From assembly GCA_007695245.1 (NCBI GenBank), contig REEE01000254.1, positions 1 to 33,139 on the forward strand: a stretch of DNA of 33,139 nt, given 5' to 3'. The position numbers and the translations under genes are program-made. Positions 1 to 7,906 of this stretch are shown here, one piece after another. This DNA is from Candidatus Competibacteraceae bacterium (GTDB taxonomy: Bacteria > Pseudomonadota > Gammaproteobacteria > Competibacterales > Competibacteraceae). Below the pieces are notes generated by a model. It saw only the letters and a list, made by a program, of their open reading frames with translations, was not told the DNA's origin and did not search any database. Positions within the stretch are counted from its first letter, which is position 1. Each line of letters starts with the position of its first letter.

Positions 1-1
1 G

Positions 2-55
2 CAAATCCTGCGCGTCTATCACGGTTCCCGCCAATGGCCGGAACATTTTGCATGA
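2..55 (+). CDS. 3' end of a possible ParE/RelE-family toxin gene (partial)
   Basis: Only the last 17 codons and a TGA stop are inside the window. Read in frame 2, they end in a tail of the form I-L-R-V-Y-H-G-S-R-Q-W-P-E-H-F. The 'hydrophobic-R-V-x-H-G-x-R-x-W-P' ending is typical of the C-terminus of ParE/RelE-type toxins of type II toxin-antitoxin systems, which poison gyrase or cleave mRNA at the ribosome. The gene converges on trmL, with 11 bp between the two stop codons. The assignment rests on a short tail only. The rest of the gene and any antitoxin partner lie to the left of the window. Confidence 0.5.
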   Translation, partial: QILRVYHGSRQWPEHFA

Positions 56-66
56 ACAGAACCCGC

Positions 67-531
67 TCAGGATCCCCCCCGAAACCCGCACTGCCGCCAC
101 GCTTCATACAGGGCCACGGCCACCGCGTTGGACAGGTTCAGGCTGCGCCCGGCGGTCGACATCGGCAGGCGCAAGCGCTGGTCGGCGGGAATGTCGTGCA
201 AAACCGCCGCCGGCAACCCCCGCGTTTCGGGGCCGAACAACAGGACGTCATCCGGTTGGTAGGCGACCGTGTGGTAAAGCCGGGTGCCTTTGGTGGTAAA
301 GGCGAACCAGCGCGCCGGTCGCACCTCGGCGAGAAACGTCGGCAGATCGCGATGCAGCCGCACCGCGGCCCATTCGTGGTAATCCAGGCCCGCCCGGCGC
401 AGACGGCGATCATCCAGGATGAAGCCGAGCGGTTGAATCAGGTGCAGCCGGGCGCCGGTATTGGCGCACAGCCGGATGATGTTGCCGGTGTTGGGAGGGA
501 TTTCCGGCTCGTACAGCACCACGTCGAACAT
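67..531 (-). CDS. trmL: tRNA (cytidine(34)-2'-O)-methyltransferase TrmL
   Basis: TrmL (YibK) is a small SPOUT-class enzyme. It uses S-adenosylmethionine to methylate the 2'-OH of the wobble nucleotide (C34 or cmnm5U34) of the two tRNA-Leu isoacceptors. The 154-residue protein matches the usual size of about 155. It opens with M-F-D-V-V-L-Y-E-P-E-I-P-P-N-T-G-N, the family's N-terminal signature. It carries the knotted-fold SAM-binding motifs G-P-E-T-R-G-L-P in the second half and S-L-N-L-S-N-A-V near the C-terminus. A GGAG lies 9 bases upstream of the start. It sits 27 bp downstream of ntrC on the same strand, so read-through from ntrBC is possible although the functions are unrelated. Confidence 0.95.
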   Translation of the reverse strand: MFDVVLYEPEIPPNTGNIIRLCANTGARLHLIQPLGFILDDRRLRRAGLDYHEWAAVRLHRDLPTFLAEVRPARWFAFTTKGTRLYHTVAYQPDDVLLFGPETRGLPAAVLHDIPADQRLRLPMSTAGRSLNLSNAVAVALYEAWRQCGFRGGS

Positions 532-558
532 GGTCGCTCGCTCCGCGAAGGCTAGCCC

Positions 559-1959
559 CTACTCCATCCGCAGTTCCTTGATCTTGCGGGTCAGGGTATT
601 GCGTCCCCAGCCCAACAGCCGGGCGGCGTCCTGGCGATGGCCGCCGGTCTGTTCCAGAGCCGCCCGGATCAGCACCCGCTCGAAACTGGGCAGAGCGGTT
701 TCCAGCAGATTCTGCTCGCCGCGCGCCAGATTCTGGCTGGCCCACAGCCTCAGCGCCGCTTCCCAGTCCGGGCCACCGCCGCCGACCGCCGTCGGTCCCC
801 GTTCCCGCAAGTCGCCCGGCAAATCCTCCAGATGGATTTCCCGGCCCGAGGCCATCACCGTCAGCCAGCGGCACAGATTCTCCAACTGTCGAACGTTGCC
901 GGGCCAATCGAGTCGGCTCAGGTAGGCTTCGGCTTCCGGCCGCAACATCTTGCACTCGACGCCCAGCTCCCGGGCCGCCTGATTGAGAAAATGCCGGGTC
1001 AACAGCGGAATGTCCTCGCGGCGTTTGTTGAGGTTCGGCAACTGGATGCGGATGACATTGAGACGGTGATACAGATCCTCGCGAAACAGTCCATCGCGGA
1101 CCCGTTGCTCCAGATTTTGATGGGTGGCGGCGATCACTCGCACGTCCACTCGAGTCGGCGTGTGCCCGCCCACCCGATAAAACTCGCCCTCGGCCAACAC
1201 CCGCAACAGCCGCGTCTGCAATTCCGCCGGCATGTCGCCGATCTCGTCCAGGAACAGCGTCCCACCGTTGGCCTGTTCGAACCGTCCCTGTCGGGAAGAC
1301 TGGGCACCGGTAAAAGCGCCGCGCTCGTGGCCGAACAACTCGGACTCCAACAGATCGCGGGGAATGGCGGCGGTATTGATCGCGATGAACGGCTGGCTGG
1401 CCCGGGGGCTGTGGCGGTGCAGGGCGCGGGCCACCAACTCCTTGCCGGTCCCGGATTCGCCGGTGATCAGCACCGTGATGTTGGAACGCGACAGACGGCC
1501 GATGGCGCGAAACATCTCCTGCATCGCCGGGGCCTCGCCGATGATCTCCGGCAGCGGCTCGATCGGTTCCGGCCATTCGGTGCGCTGGCGATGGGTCTGG
1601 CAGGCGCGACGCACCAGCGCCACCGCTTCATCCACATCGAACGGCTTGGGCAAATACTCGAAGGCTCCGCCCTGATACGCCGAGACCGCGCTGTCGAGGT
1701 CGGAGTGCGCGGTCATGATGATGACCGGCAACTCCGGCGCGTGGTCCCGCAGCCGCGACAGCAGTTCCAAACCACTCATCCCCGGCATCCGGATGTCGGC
1801 GATCACCGCATCCGGCGCGCCGTGGCGCAGTGCGTCGACCACCCCAGCCGCGCTGTCGAAGGATTTGACCGTCATCTCATCGCGTTGCAGGGCTTTTTCC
1901 AGCACCCAACGGATGGCGTGATCGTCGTCGATCACCCAAATATGTTCTTTCCTGGTCAT
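559..1959 (-). CDS. ntrC: nitrogen regulation response regulator NtrC (NR(I))
   Basis: This is a sigma-54-dependent enhancer-binding protein of 466 residues, close to the 469 of E. coli NtrC. The receiver domain spans roughly residues 1-120, with the acidic pocket D11-D13 and phospho-acceptor D55 in A-D55-I-R-M-P-G. The AAA+ domain (about 140-370) has Walker A G-E-S-G-T-G-K-E and the sigma-54-contacting G-A-F-T-G-A loop. A Fis-type helix-turn-helix forms the last 45 or so residues. The start was chosen at M-T-R-K-E-H because the frame stays open upstream but makes no family-like sequence there. This ATG also overlaps the ntrB stop by 4 bp (ATGA), which implies translational coupling. Phosphorylated NtrC should activate glnA through the dyads near 4870-4914. 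Confidence 0.97.
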   Translation of the reverse strand: MTRKEHIWVIDDDHAIRWVLEKALQRDEMTVKSFDSAAGVVDALRHGAPDAVIADIRMPGMSGLELLSRLRDHAPELPVIIMTAHSDLDSAVSAYQGGAFEYLPKPFDVDEAVALVRRACQTHRQRTEWPEPIEPLPEIIGEAPAMQEMFRAIGRLSRSNITVLITGESGTGKELVARALHRHSPRASQPFIAINTAAIPRDLLESELFGHERGAFTGAQSSRQGRFEQANGGTLFLDEIGDMPAELQTRLLRVLAEGEFYRVGGHTPTRVDVRVIAATHQNLEQRVRDGLFREDLYHRLNVIRIQLPNLNKRREDIPLLTRHFLNQAARELGVECKMLRPEAEAYLSRLDWPGNVRQLENLCRWLTVMASGREIHLEDLPGDLRERGPTAVGGGGPDWEAALRLWASQNLARGEQNLLETALPSFERVLIRAALEQTGGHRQDAARLLGWGRNTLTRKIKELRME

Positions 1960-3014
1960 CCGGTCATATCCAAGGGCAGTAGCAGGGTGAAAACCGTCTC
2001 GCCAGGCTGGCTGACGCATTCGATCAAACCACCGTGTCGGTTGAGGATGCTTTGCGCGATCGACAGGCCCAGGCCGGTACCCTCGGAACGGCCGCTGATC
2101 ATCGGATAGAAAATCTGTTCCTGCTGCGCGGACGGAATGCCGGGACCATCGTCCACGATGTCCAGGCGAGCGACCAGCTTGTAGCGGCGGGCGCCGATGG
2201 TGTACTGGCGCTGGACCCGGGTGCGCAGGGTGATGACGCCCTGCCCCGCCAGCGCCTGCACGGCGTTGCCGACCACGTTGAGCACCGCCTGAATCAGTTG
2301 GTCGGCGTCGCCCCACAGCGACGGAATGCTGGGATCGTAGTCGCGCTCGATGCGAATGCCGGGGCCGGCTTCCGCCCCCACCAGCCCGCAGACCCGTTCC
2401 AGGATTTCATGAATGCTGACCTCGCCATGCACCGGGATCTGATTCGGGCCGAGCATGCGATCCACCAGATTGCGCAACCGGTCGGCTTCGCCGATGATGA
2501 TGCCGGTGTATTCACGCAGCGCCGGATCCGGCAGTTCCCGCTCCAGCAACTGGGCCGCTCCGCGCAAGCCGCCCAGCGGGTTCTTGATCTCGTGGGCCAG
2601 ATTGCGCACCAGCGCCCGAGTCGTGTGGTGTTGGGCCAGGAGATGTTCTTCCCGATTGATCCGCAGCCGCCAGTCCACCTGGCGCAATTCCAGCAGCAGT
2701 TCCGTCGGCTGATCGCGCTCCAACAGCGGGGCGGCGGTGCAATCCACGGTCACGGCGCGCCCCGGCGGCAAAATCAGTTGCAGCTCCCGCTCGATGTAGG
2801 GGTGGCCGTTTTTCAGGCAATGCTCGAGTCCGGCCACGAACGCCTCGGCGCCGATGAGCAAGTTGGGGAGGGCCAGTCGGTAGGCCTTGCGAAAGCTCAG
2901 TTCGAAGAGGGTTTCCGCCGCTGGATTCATGAAGAGCAGCCGCAGCCGCCGATCCAGCACCAGTATGGCGATGCTCAGACCTTCCACGACCCGACGGGGG
3001 TAGTCTTTCGACAC
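1956..3014 (-). CDS. ntrB: nitrogen regulation sensor histidine kinase NtrB (NR(II))
   Basis: NtrB phosphorylates NtrC under nitrogen limitation and, with GlnB/PII, dephosphorylates it under nitrogen excess. It is a 352-residue cytoplasmic protein with no membrane segment. A PAS domain covers about residues 8-115. The HisKA segment contains phospho-acceptor H141 in N-L-A-H-E-I-K-N-P-L-G-G. The HATPase_c domain follows, with an N-box near N-V-V-G-N-A-V-Q-A and glycine-rich boxes D-D-G-P-G-I-P and G-T-G-L-G-L. The start codon is GTG. A GGAGG lies 11 bases upstream, a little further than usual, and M-S-K-D-Y is a plausible N-terminus for the family. It is followed by ntrC with a 4-bp overlap. 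A perfect NtrC-type dyad lies about 150 bp upstream. Confidence 0.95.
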   Translation of the reverse strand: MSKDYPRRVVEGLSIAILVLDRRLRLLFMNPAAETLFELSFRKAYRLALPNLLIGAEAFVAGLEHCLKNGHPYIERELQLILPPGRAVTVDCTAAPLLERDQPTELLLELRQVDWRLRINREEHLLAQHHTTRALVRNLAHEIKNPLGGLRGAAQLLERELPDPALREYTGIIIGEADRLRNLVDRMLGPNQIPVHGEVSIHEILERVCGLVGAEAGPGIRIERDYDPSIPSLWGDADQLIQAVLNVVGNAVQALAGQGVITLRTRVQRQYTIGARRYKLVARLDIVDDGPGIPSAQQEQIFYPMISGRSEGTGLGLSIAQSILNRHGGLIECVSQPGETVFTLLLPLDMTG

Positions 3015-3162
3015 GGTGACTGCATCCTCCAGTGGCTAACAGCGGTCAAGCAATAACCAAACCAGGTCGCCGGTCCACTCTCGGATCGGCGGCGAACCGC
3101 GCCGGTCCGACGCGGCGCGCCGCGCCGTTCGCGGGCACGGCCTCCAGCCACCCGGACCTTCT

Positions 3163-3187
3163 GCACTAAACTAGTGCGTTGGCGCAC
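3163..3187 (-). promoter_or_regulatory. NtrC-type dyad upstream of ntrBC, with overlapping palindrome
   Basis: GCACTAAACTAGTGC (3163-3177) has the exact GCAC-N7-GTGC geometry of an NtrC operator. It shares its right half-site with a second perfect palindrome, GTGCG-TTGG-CGCAC (3174-3187), so three half-sites alternate. On the minus strand, 3196-3181 reads TGGCCAAAAGTGCGCC, which keeps the GG-N10-GC spacing of a sigma-54 promoter but is otherwise a poor match. In enteric bacteria NtrC represses its own ntrBC promoter from such a site. The same role is inferred here. Confidence 0.55.
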
Positions 3188-3225
3188 TTTTGGCCATTCG
3201 TCATCACCCAACACGTCGAAATAAC

Positions 3226-3247
3226 GACGCCCCCAGGTGGGGGCGTC
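3226..3247 (-). terminator. rho-independent-type terminator after glnA
   Basis: A perfect 9-bp stem, GACGCCCCC/GGGGGCGTC, has a 4-base loop. In the glnA direction it is followed by GTTATTTCG, a weak T-rich tract. It lies 58 bp past the glnA stop codon and separates glnA from ntrBC, although the latter may also receive read-through. Confidence 0.7.
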
Positions 3248-3305
3248 ATCATCCGGCGCGCGGTTGCGGGTTCCCAGTTGGACCCGAAGACCGCGATTCC
3301 AAGCC

Positions 3306-4715
3306 TTACAGGCTGTAGTACATGTCGAACTCAACCGGGTGCGTGGTCATCCGCAGCCGGGTCACGTCGTCTTTCTTCAGGTTGATGTAGGCATCGATCA
3401 GATCGTTGGTGAACACTCCGCCCTTGATCAGGAACTCGCGGTCGGCGTCCAGCGCGTTCAGCGCCTCATCGAAGTAGAAGCAGACCTTGGGAATCTGTTT
3501 CTCCTCCTCGGGCGGCAGGTCGTAGAGATCCTTGTCCATGGCGTCGCCCGGATGAATCTTGTTCTGAATGCCGTCCAGGCCGGCCATCAGCATCGCGGCG
3601 AAGGCCAGATACGGATTGGCGGTCGAGTCGGGGAAGCGGACTTCGATCCGCCGGCCCTTGGGGCTGCTGACGTAGGGAATGCGGATCGAGGCGGACCGGT
3701 TGCGGGCCGAGTAGGCCAGCATCACCGGAGCCTCAAAACCCGGCACCAGCCGCTTGTAGCTGTTGGTGGAGGCGTTGGTGAAGGCGTTCAGCGCCCGCGC
3801 GTGCTTGATGATGCCGCCGATGTAGTACAGCGCCAGTTCCGACAGACCGGCGTATTGGTCGCCGGCGAACAGATTGACTCCGTCCTTGATGATCGATTGA
3901 TGGACGTGCATGCCGTTGCCGTTATCGCCGACCAGCGGCTTGGGCATGAAGGTGGCGGTCTTGCCGTAGCTGGCGGCCACGTTCTGCACCACATACTTCA
4001 ACCGTTGCGTCTCATCGCCCTTGCGCACCAGGGTGTTGAACTGGACGCCGATCTCGGCTTGGCCGGCGGTGGCGACTTCGTGGTGATGCACTTCGGGGAT
4101 CAGCCCCATCGCTTCCAGATTCAGGCACATGGCCGAGCGAATGTCTTGCATCGAATCCACCGGCGGCACTGGGAAGTAACCCCCCTTGATGGTGGGCCGG
4201 TGACCGAAGTTGCCGCCCGGATACACCCGCTCGGAGTTCCAGCCGGCCTCGGAGGAATCGATCTTGTAGAAGCAGCCGCTGATGTCGGCGCCCCAGCGGA
4301 TGTCATCGAAGATAAAGAATTCGTTTTCCGGACCGAAATAGGCGGTGTCGCCGATGCCGGTGGATTGGAGATACGCTTCGGCGCGGCGGGCCAGCGACCG
4401 CGGATCGCGCTCGTAGCCCTGCATGGTGTTCGGTTCGATGACGTCGCAGGTCAGAACCAGGGTCGGTTCCTCGTAGAAGGGATCGACGCAGGCGGTCACG
4501 GGATCGGGCATCAGGATCATGTCCGATTCCTGAATGCCCTTCCAACCGGAGATGGACGAGCCGTCGAACATCTTGCCGTCTTCGAAGACGTCCTCGTCCA
4601 CGGCGCTGATGGGCACGGTAACGTGCTGTTCCTTGCCACGCGTGTCGGTAAATCGGTAATCTACAAACTTGATGCCCTGTTCCTCGATCAACTTCATCAC
4701 ATCAGCAGCGTTCAT
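3306..4715 (-). CDS. glnA: glutamine synthetase, type I
   Basis: GlnA makes glutamine from glutamate, ammonia and ATP, the key ammonium-assimilation step. It acts in the cytoplasm as a dodecamer. The 469 residues equal the usual GSI-beta length. The N-terminal beta-grasp region holds F-D-G-S-S-I-S-G-W. The catalytic domain holds [10 protein letters not shown] and the [13 protein letters not shown]/metal segment, followed by a conserved R-I-P-Y. The adenylylation target is Y398 in [10 protein letters not shown], so GlnE control is expected. The start M-N-A-A-D-V-M-K-L was chosen because it matches the family N-terminus and has GAGGAAC upstream; the longer open frame to 4886 crosses the promoter. 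Transcription is predicted from the sigma-54 promoter at 4790-4805 under NtrC. Confidence 0.98.
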   Translation of the reverse strand: MNAADVMKLIEEQGIKFVDYRFTDTRGKEQHVTVPISAVDEDVFEDGKMFDGSSISGWKGIQESDMILMPDPVTACVDPFYEEPTLVLTCDVIEPNTMQGYERDPRSLARRAEAYLQSTGIGDTAYFGPENEFFIFDDIRWGADISGCFYKIDSSEAGWNSERVYPGGNFGHRPTIKGGYFPVPPVDSMQDIRSAMCLNLEAMGLIPEVHHHEVATAGQAEIGVQFNTLVRKGDETQRLKYVVQNVAASYGKTATFMPKPLVGDNGNGMHVHQSIIKDGVNLFAGDQYAGLSELALYYIGGIIKHARALNAFTNASTNSYKRLVPGFEAPVMLAYSARNRSASIRIPYVSSPKGRRIEVRFPDSTANPYLAFAAMLMAGLDGIQNKIHPGDAMDKDLYDLPPEEEKQIPKVCFYFDEALNALDADREFLIKGGVFTNDLIDAYINLKKDDVTRLRMTTHPVEFDMYYSL

Positions 4716-4789
4716 CGTCGTTGGTTCCTCGGGTTTGGTAAGAAATCGTTGGTTATGGCGGGATGGCGAAATTTCATGCCGGCCTATCC

Positions 4790-4805
4790 AGCATGAACCG
4801 TGCCA
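4790..4805 (-). promoter_or_regulatory. sigma-54 (RpoN) promoter of glnA
   Basis: On the minus strand this reads TGGCACGGTTCATGCT. That fits the sigma-54 consensus TGGCACG-N4-TTGCW at all positions but one, with the invariant GG and GC in the required 10-base spacing. The predicted transcription start is near 4779, giving a leader of about 64 bases before glnA. Two NtrC-type dyads lie upstream. Confidence 0.88.
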
Positions 4806-4869
4806 CGGGTAAATTTTCAAGTCTGACCGTAAGCTGGACGAGCCTTGGGGTGCGTTGAACGAGAGTATC

Positions 4870-4884
4870 GCATTATTTTGGTGC
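4870..4884 (-). promoter_or_regulatory. NtrC enhancer site 1 of glnA
   Basis: The minus strand reads GCACCAAAATAATGC, a GCAC-N7-GTGC operator with one mismatch in the distal half. Its centre lies about 98 bp upstream of the predicted sigma-54 start, close to the -108 site of the E. coli glnA promoter. This is where a sigma-54 activator would bind and loop to the polymerase. Confidence 0.75.
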
Positions 4885-4899
4885 AAAAAAATTCGCTTT

Positions 4900-4914
4900 G
4901 CACTTTTTTAATGC
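4900..4914 (-). promoter_or_regulatory. NtrC enhancer site 2 of glnA
   Basis: The minus strand reads GCATTAAAAAAGTGC, again GCAC-N7-GTGC with one mismatch. It is centred 30 bp (three helical turns) beyond site 1 and about 128 bp upstream of the start, on the same DNA face. Paired NtrC sites with this phasing support cooperative oligomer binding, as known for enteric glnA (-108 and -140). Confidence 0.72.
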
Positions 4915-4920
4915 GGCATT

Positions 4921-4975
4921 CCCACGGCCCCACGGCCCCACGGCCCCACGGCCCCACGGCCCCACGGCCCCACGG
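4921..4975. repeat. 8-bp tandem repeat, 7 copies of CCCCACGG
   Basis: Seven head-to-tail units sit in perfect 8-bp register, the first lacking one C. The array lies between glnA enhancer site 2 and pepN. It is intergenic and uninterrupted, so copy number could change by slippage. No function is assigned. Confidence 0.95.
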
Positions 4976-5128
4976 TGCCCAAGCGTGACTCCGGGGCGAT
5001 GCTCGGGCCTTTTCGGTACCAACGTGTCGAGCACCCGCTTCACTCACCCGCGCGATCGTCCCGGTGCCCTGTTCCAAACAGCAGCATCGCGGAAGCCGCC
5101 AGAATTCCCTCAACCCGAAGTGACCCGC
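4976..5128 (+). other. pepN upstream region, no recognised element
   Basis: This GC-rich stretch between the tandem repeat and pepN must hold the pepN promoter. I see no convincing -35/-10 pair, no operator-like dyad and no small gene with a ribosome-binding site. The frame of pepN stays open through it, but the translation is low in complexity and unlike any M1 peptidase N-terminus. Confidence 0.5.
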
Positions 5129-7783
5129 ATGTCGACCCAGACGCCGAAAACCACTTTTCTCAAGGACTACACCCCGCCCGCCTACCGCATTCCGACCGTC
5201 GATTTACGGTTCGAACTGGGCGAGGAGTCCACGACCGTGCATGCCCGGTTGCGGGTCGTCCGCGCGGCCGCCACGCCGCCCGGCGCGCTGCTGGTGCTGG
5301 ATGGCCAACACCTCGAACCGCTGGCGCTGAAACTGGACGATGCGCCGCTGGCGACCGACCGCTATCAAGTGGGCGCGGATCATTTGACGCTGCTCGACCC
5401 ACCGGAATCCTTCGAGCTGGCGGTCGTCACCCGCATCCGACCCCAGGACAACACCGCGCTGGAGGGCTTGTATCAGTCCAGCGGCAACTTCTGCACCCAA
5501 TGCGAGGCGGAAGGCTTTCGCCGGATCACTTATTTCCTCGACCGGCCGGACGTGATGGCGGTCTACACCACGACCCTGGTCGCGGACCCAACCCGTTATC
5601 CGGTGCTGCTGTCCAACGGCAATCTCACCGACAGCGGTTCTTTGGACGACGGCCGCCATTGGGCCACCTGGCACGATCCCTTTCCCAAGCCTTGTTATCT
5701 GTTCGCCCTGGTCGCCGGACGCCTCCGGCATATCGAGGACCAGTTCGTCACCCGCTCCGGTCGCCCGGTGACGCTGCGCATCCATGTCGAACCGGAAAAC
5801 ATCGACCAGTGCGGGCACGCCATGGATTCGCTCAAGCAGGCCATGGCCTGGGACGAGCAACGCTTCGGCCTGGAATACGATCTCGACTTGTACCAGATCG
5901 TCGCGGTCGGCGACTTCAATATGGGGGCCATGGAGAACAAGGGCCTGAACATCTTCAACACCAAATATGTGTTGGCCAAGCCGGACACCGCCACCGACGC
6001 CGACTATCAGGGTATCCTCGGGGTCATCGGTCACGAGTACTTCCACAACTGGACCGGCAACCGGGTGACGTGCCGCGACTGGTTCCAACTCAGCCTCAAG
6101 GAAGGGCTGACCGTGTTCCGCGACCAGGAATTCTCCGCCGATCTGGGTTCGCGTGGGGTCAAGCGCATTGAAGACGTGCGGATGTTGCGGTCCAGCCAGT
6201 TCCCGCAGGACGCTGGGCCGATGGCCCATCCGGTGCGGCCGGACGCCTACATCGAGATCAACAACTTCTACACCGTCACCGTCTACAACAAGGGCGCCGA
6301 GGTCATTCGCATGATGCAGACCCTGCTCGGCCGGGACGGCTTCCGGCGGGGCATGGACCTGTACTTCCAGCGCCACGACGGCCAGGCGGTGACCTGCGAT
6401 GATTTCGTGGCGGCGCTGGCCGACGCCAACGACGTGGATTTCACTCAGTTCAAACGCTGGTATCACCAGGCCGGCACTCCCGAATTGACCGTCGGCGACG
6501 CCTACGACCCCGCGACCCGCGTTTACACCCTGACCGTGCGTCAATCCTGCCCGCCGACGCCGGGTCAGCCGCACAAAGACCCTTTTTATATCCCGCTGGC
6601 CTTGGGCCTGCTGGACGCCGAGGGTCGGGATTTGCCGCTGCGCCTGGCGGGGGAGGAAACCGCGCGGGGGACGACGCGGATTCTGGAGTTGCGCGAGCCG
6701 GAGCAAACGTTCCGTTTCGCGGACGTGCCGGCGCGCCCGATTCCGTCCCTGTTGCGCGGGTTTTCCGCGCCGGTGAAACTGATCACCACCGAAAGCGATC
6801 CGGATTTGCGCTTCCGGCTGGCCCACGACCGCGATGACTTCAATCGCTGGGACGCCGGGCAAACCCTGGCGATCCGCGTCATCCTCACCTTGATCGAGGA
6901 GCGCCGGCAGGGTCGGGAATGGGCGCTGCCCGAGTCTTTCAGCGCCGCCTTCGGCCAAGCGCTGGCGTCCGGCGCCGATCCGGCGCTGCTGGCGCACGTC
7001 CTGACCTTGCCCGGCGAGGGCTACCTCGCCGAGCAGATGGCGGTGGTCGACGTGGACGGCATTCACGCCGCCCACGATTTCGTGCGCCACACGCTGGCGG
7101 CGCGGTTGCGCGAACCCCTGCGAGCGACCTATGACGCCCTGCGCGCCGGGACGGATGAGGACTACCGAATCGACGCCGCCGCCATCGGCCGGCGGGCGCT
7201 CCAGAACGTTTGTCTGGATTATCTGTTGCAACTCGATGATGCCGATTTGCACGCTCTGGGCCTGCGCCAGTTCCGGGAGGCCTCCAACATGACCGACCAA
7301 CTGGGCGCGCTGGCGCCGTTGGCCAATCGGGAGGGTCCGGAAGGCGTCGAGGCGTTGGCGGCTTTTTACGACCGCTGGCGCCACGAACCTTTGGTGGTGG
7401 ACAAGTGGTTGACCTTGCAGGCGACGTCCCGCCGGCCGGGCGCCTTGGCCACGGTCCGGCGATTGATGGCGCACGAAGCCTTCAATCTCAGGAACCCCAA
7501 CAAGGTTCGGGCGGTGATCGGCGCGTTCGGTCAAGCCAACCCCTACCATTTTCACGCCGTCGATGGGAGTGGCTATACTTTCCTGGCCGATCAGGTTCTG
7601 GCGCTGAACGACTTCAACCCCCAGATCGCCGCGCGACTGATTAACGCCTTCACCCGCTGGCGCAAGTACGATCCGTCGCGCCAGGCGGGGATGCGGCGCC
7701 AGTTGGAACGCATTCTCGCCGCGCCGGCGCTGTCGCCGGACGTCTACGAGATCGCGACCAAAAGTCTGGGACGGCAAGAATGA
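5129..7783 (+). CDS. pepN: aminopeptidase N (M1 family zinc metallopeptidase)
   Basis: PepN is a cytoplasmic zinc aminopeptidase that removes N-terminal residues from peptides, a main route of peptide turnover. It is 884 residues long, versus 870 in E. coli. The exopeptidase motif G-A-M-E-N holds E269, which binds the substrate alpha-amino group. The zinc site H302-E303-Y-F-H306 with E325 in S-L-K-E-G matches E. coli H297/E298/H301/E320 with a constant offset of five. The C-terminal half is the helical ERAP1-like domain usual in proteobacterial PepN. The start M-S-T-Q-T-P was chosen by family similarity; upstream in-frame codons cross the tandem repeat. The ribosome-binding site is weak (GAAGTGA). 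It is transcribed divergently from glnA. Confidence 0.97.
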   Translation: MSTQTPKTTFLKDYTPPAYRIPTVDLRFELGEESTTVHARLRVVRAAATPPGALLVLDGQHLEPLALKLDDAPLATDRYQVGADHLTLLDPPESFELAVVTRIRPQDNTALEGLYQSSGNFCTQCEAEGFRRITYFLDRPDVMAVYTTTLVADPTRYPVLLSNGNLTDSGSLDDGRHWATWHDPFPKPCYLFALVAGRLRHIEDQFVTRSGRPVTLRIHVEPENIDQCGHAMDSLKQAMAWDEQRFGLEYDLDLYQIVAVGDFNMGAMENKGLNIFNTKYVLAKPDTATDADYQGILGVIGHEYFHNWTGNRVTCRDWFQLSLKEGLTVFRDQEFSADLGSRGVKRIEDVRMLRSSQFPQDAGPMAHPVRPDAYIEINNFYTVTVYNKGAEVIRMMQTLLGRDGFRRGMDLYFQRHDGQAVTCDDFVAALADANDVDFTQFKRWYHQAGTPELTVGDAYDPATRVYTLTVRQSCPPTPGQPHKDPFYIPLALGLLDAEGRDLPLRLAGEETARGTTRILELREPEQTFRFADVPARPIPSLLRGFSAPVKLITTESDPDLRFRLAHDRDDFNRWDAGQTLAIRVILTLIEERRQGREWALPESFSAAFGQALASGADPALLAHVLTLPGEGYLAEQMAVVDVDGIHAAHDFVRHTLAARLREPLRATYDALRAGTDEDYRIDAAAIGRRALQNVCLDYLLQLDDADLHALGLRQFREASNMTDQLGALAPLANREGPEGVEALAAFYDRWRHEPLVVDKWLTLQATSRRPGALATVRRLMAHEAFNLRNPNKVRAVIGAFGQANPYHFHAVDGSGYTFLADQVLALNDFNPQIAARLINAFTRWRKYDPSRQAGMRRQLERILAAPALSPDVYEIATKSLGRQE

Positions 7784-7815
7784 CGCGTAGGGTCGCCAGC
7801 GACTTGAAAATTTGG

Positions 7816-7844
7816 TTGACTCCCGCCGTTGCGGGATGCAAAAT
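7816..7844 (+). promoter_or_regulatory. candidate sigma-70 promoter of the phasin gene
   Basis: TTGACT (7816-7821) and CAAAAT (7839-7844) are separated by 17 bp. The spacer begins with the dyad TCCCGC-CGTT-GCGGGA (7821-7836), which sits exactly where a repressor could block polymerase. PhaR-type repressors are known to control phasin genes, but this dyad does not resemble a PhaR site that I can name. Confidence 0.45.
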
Positions 7845-7906
7845 GCGCGTACTGATGTTGCGTTGCACAATAACTCTTGAAACCCCATAAATACTGGAGA
7901 GCACCG

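Noticed and set aside
3237-4796. Long plus-strand frame opposite glnA
   Set aside because: It is the antisense of a certain glnA gene, with low-complexity Val/Gly/His composition and no recognisable domain.
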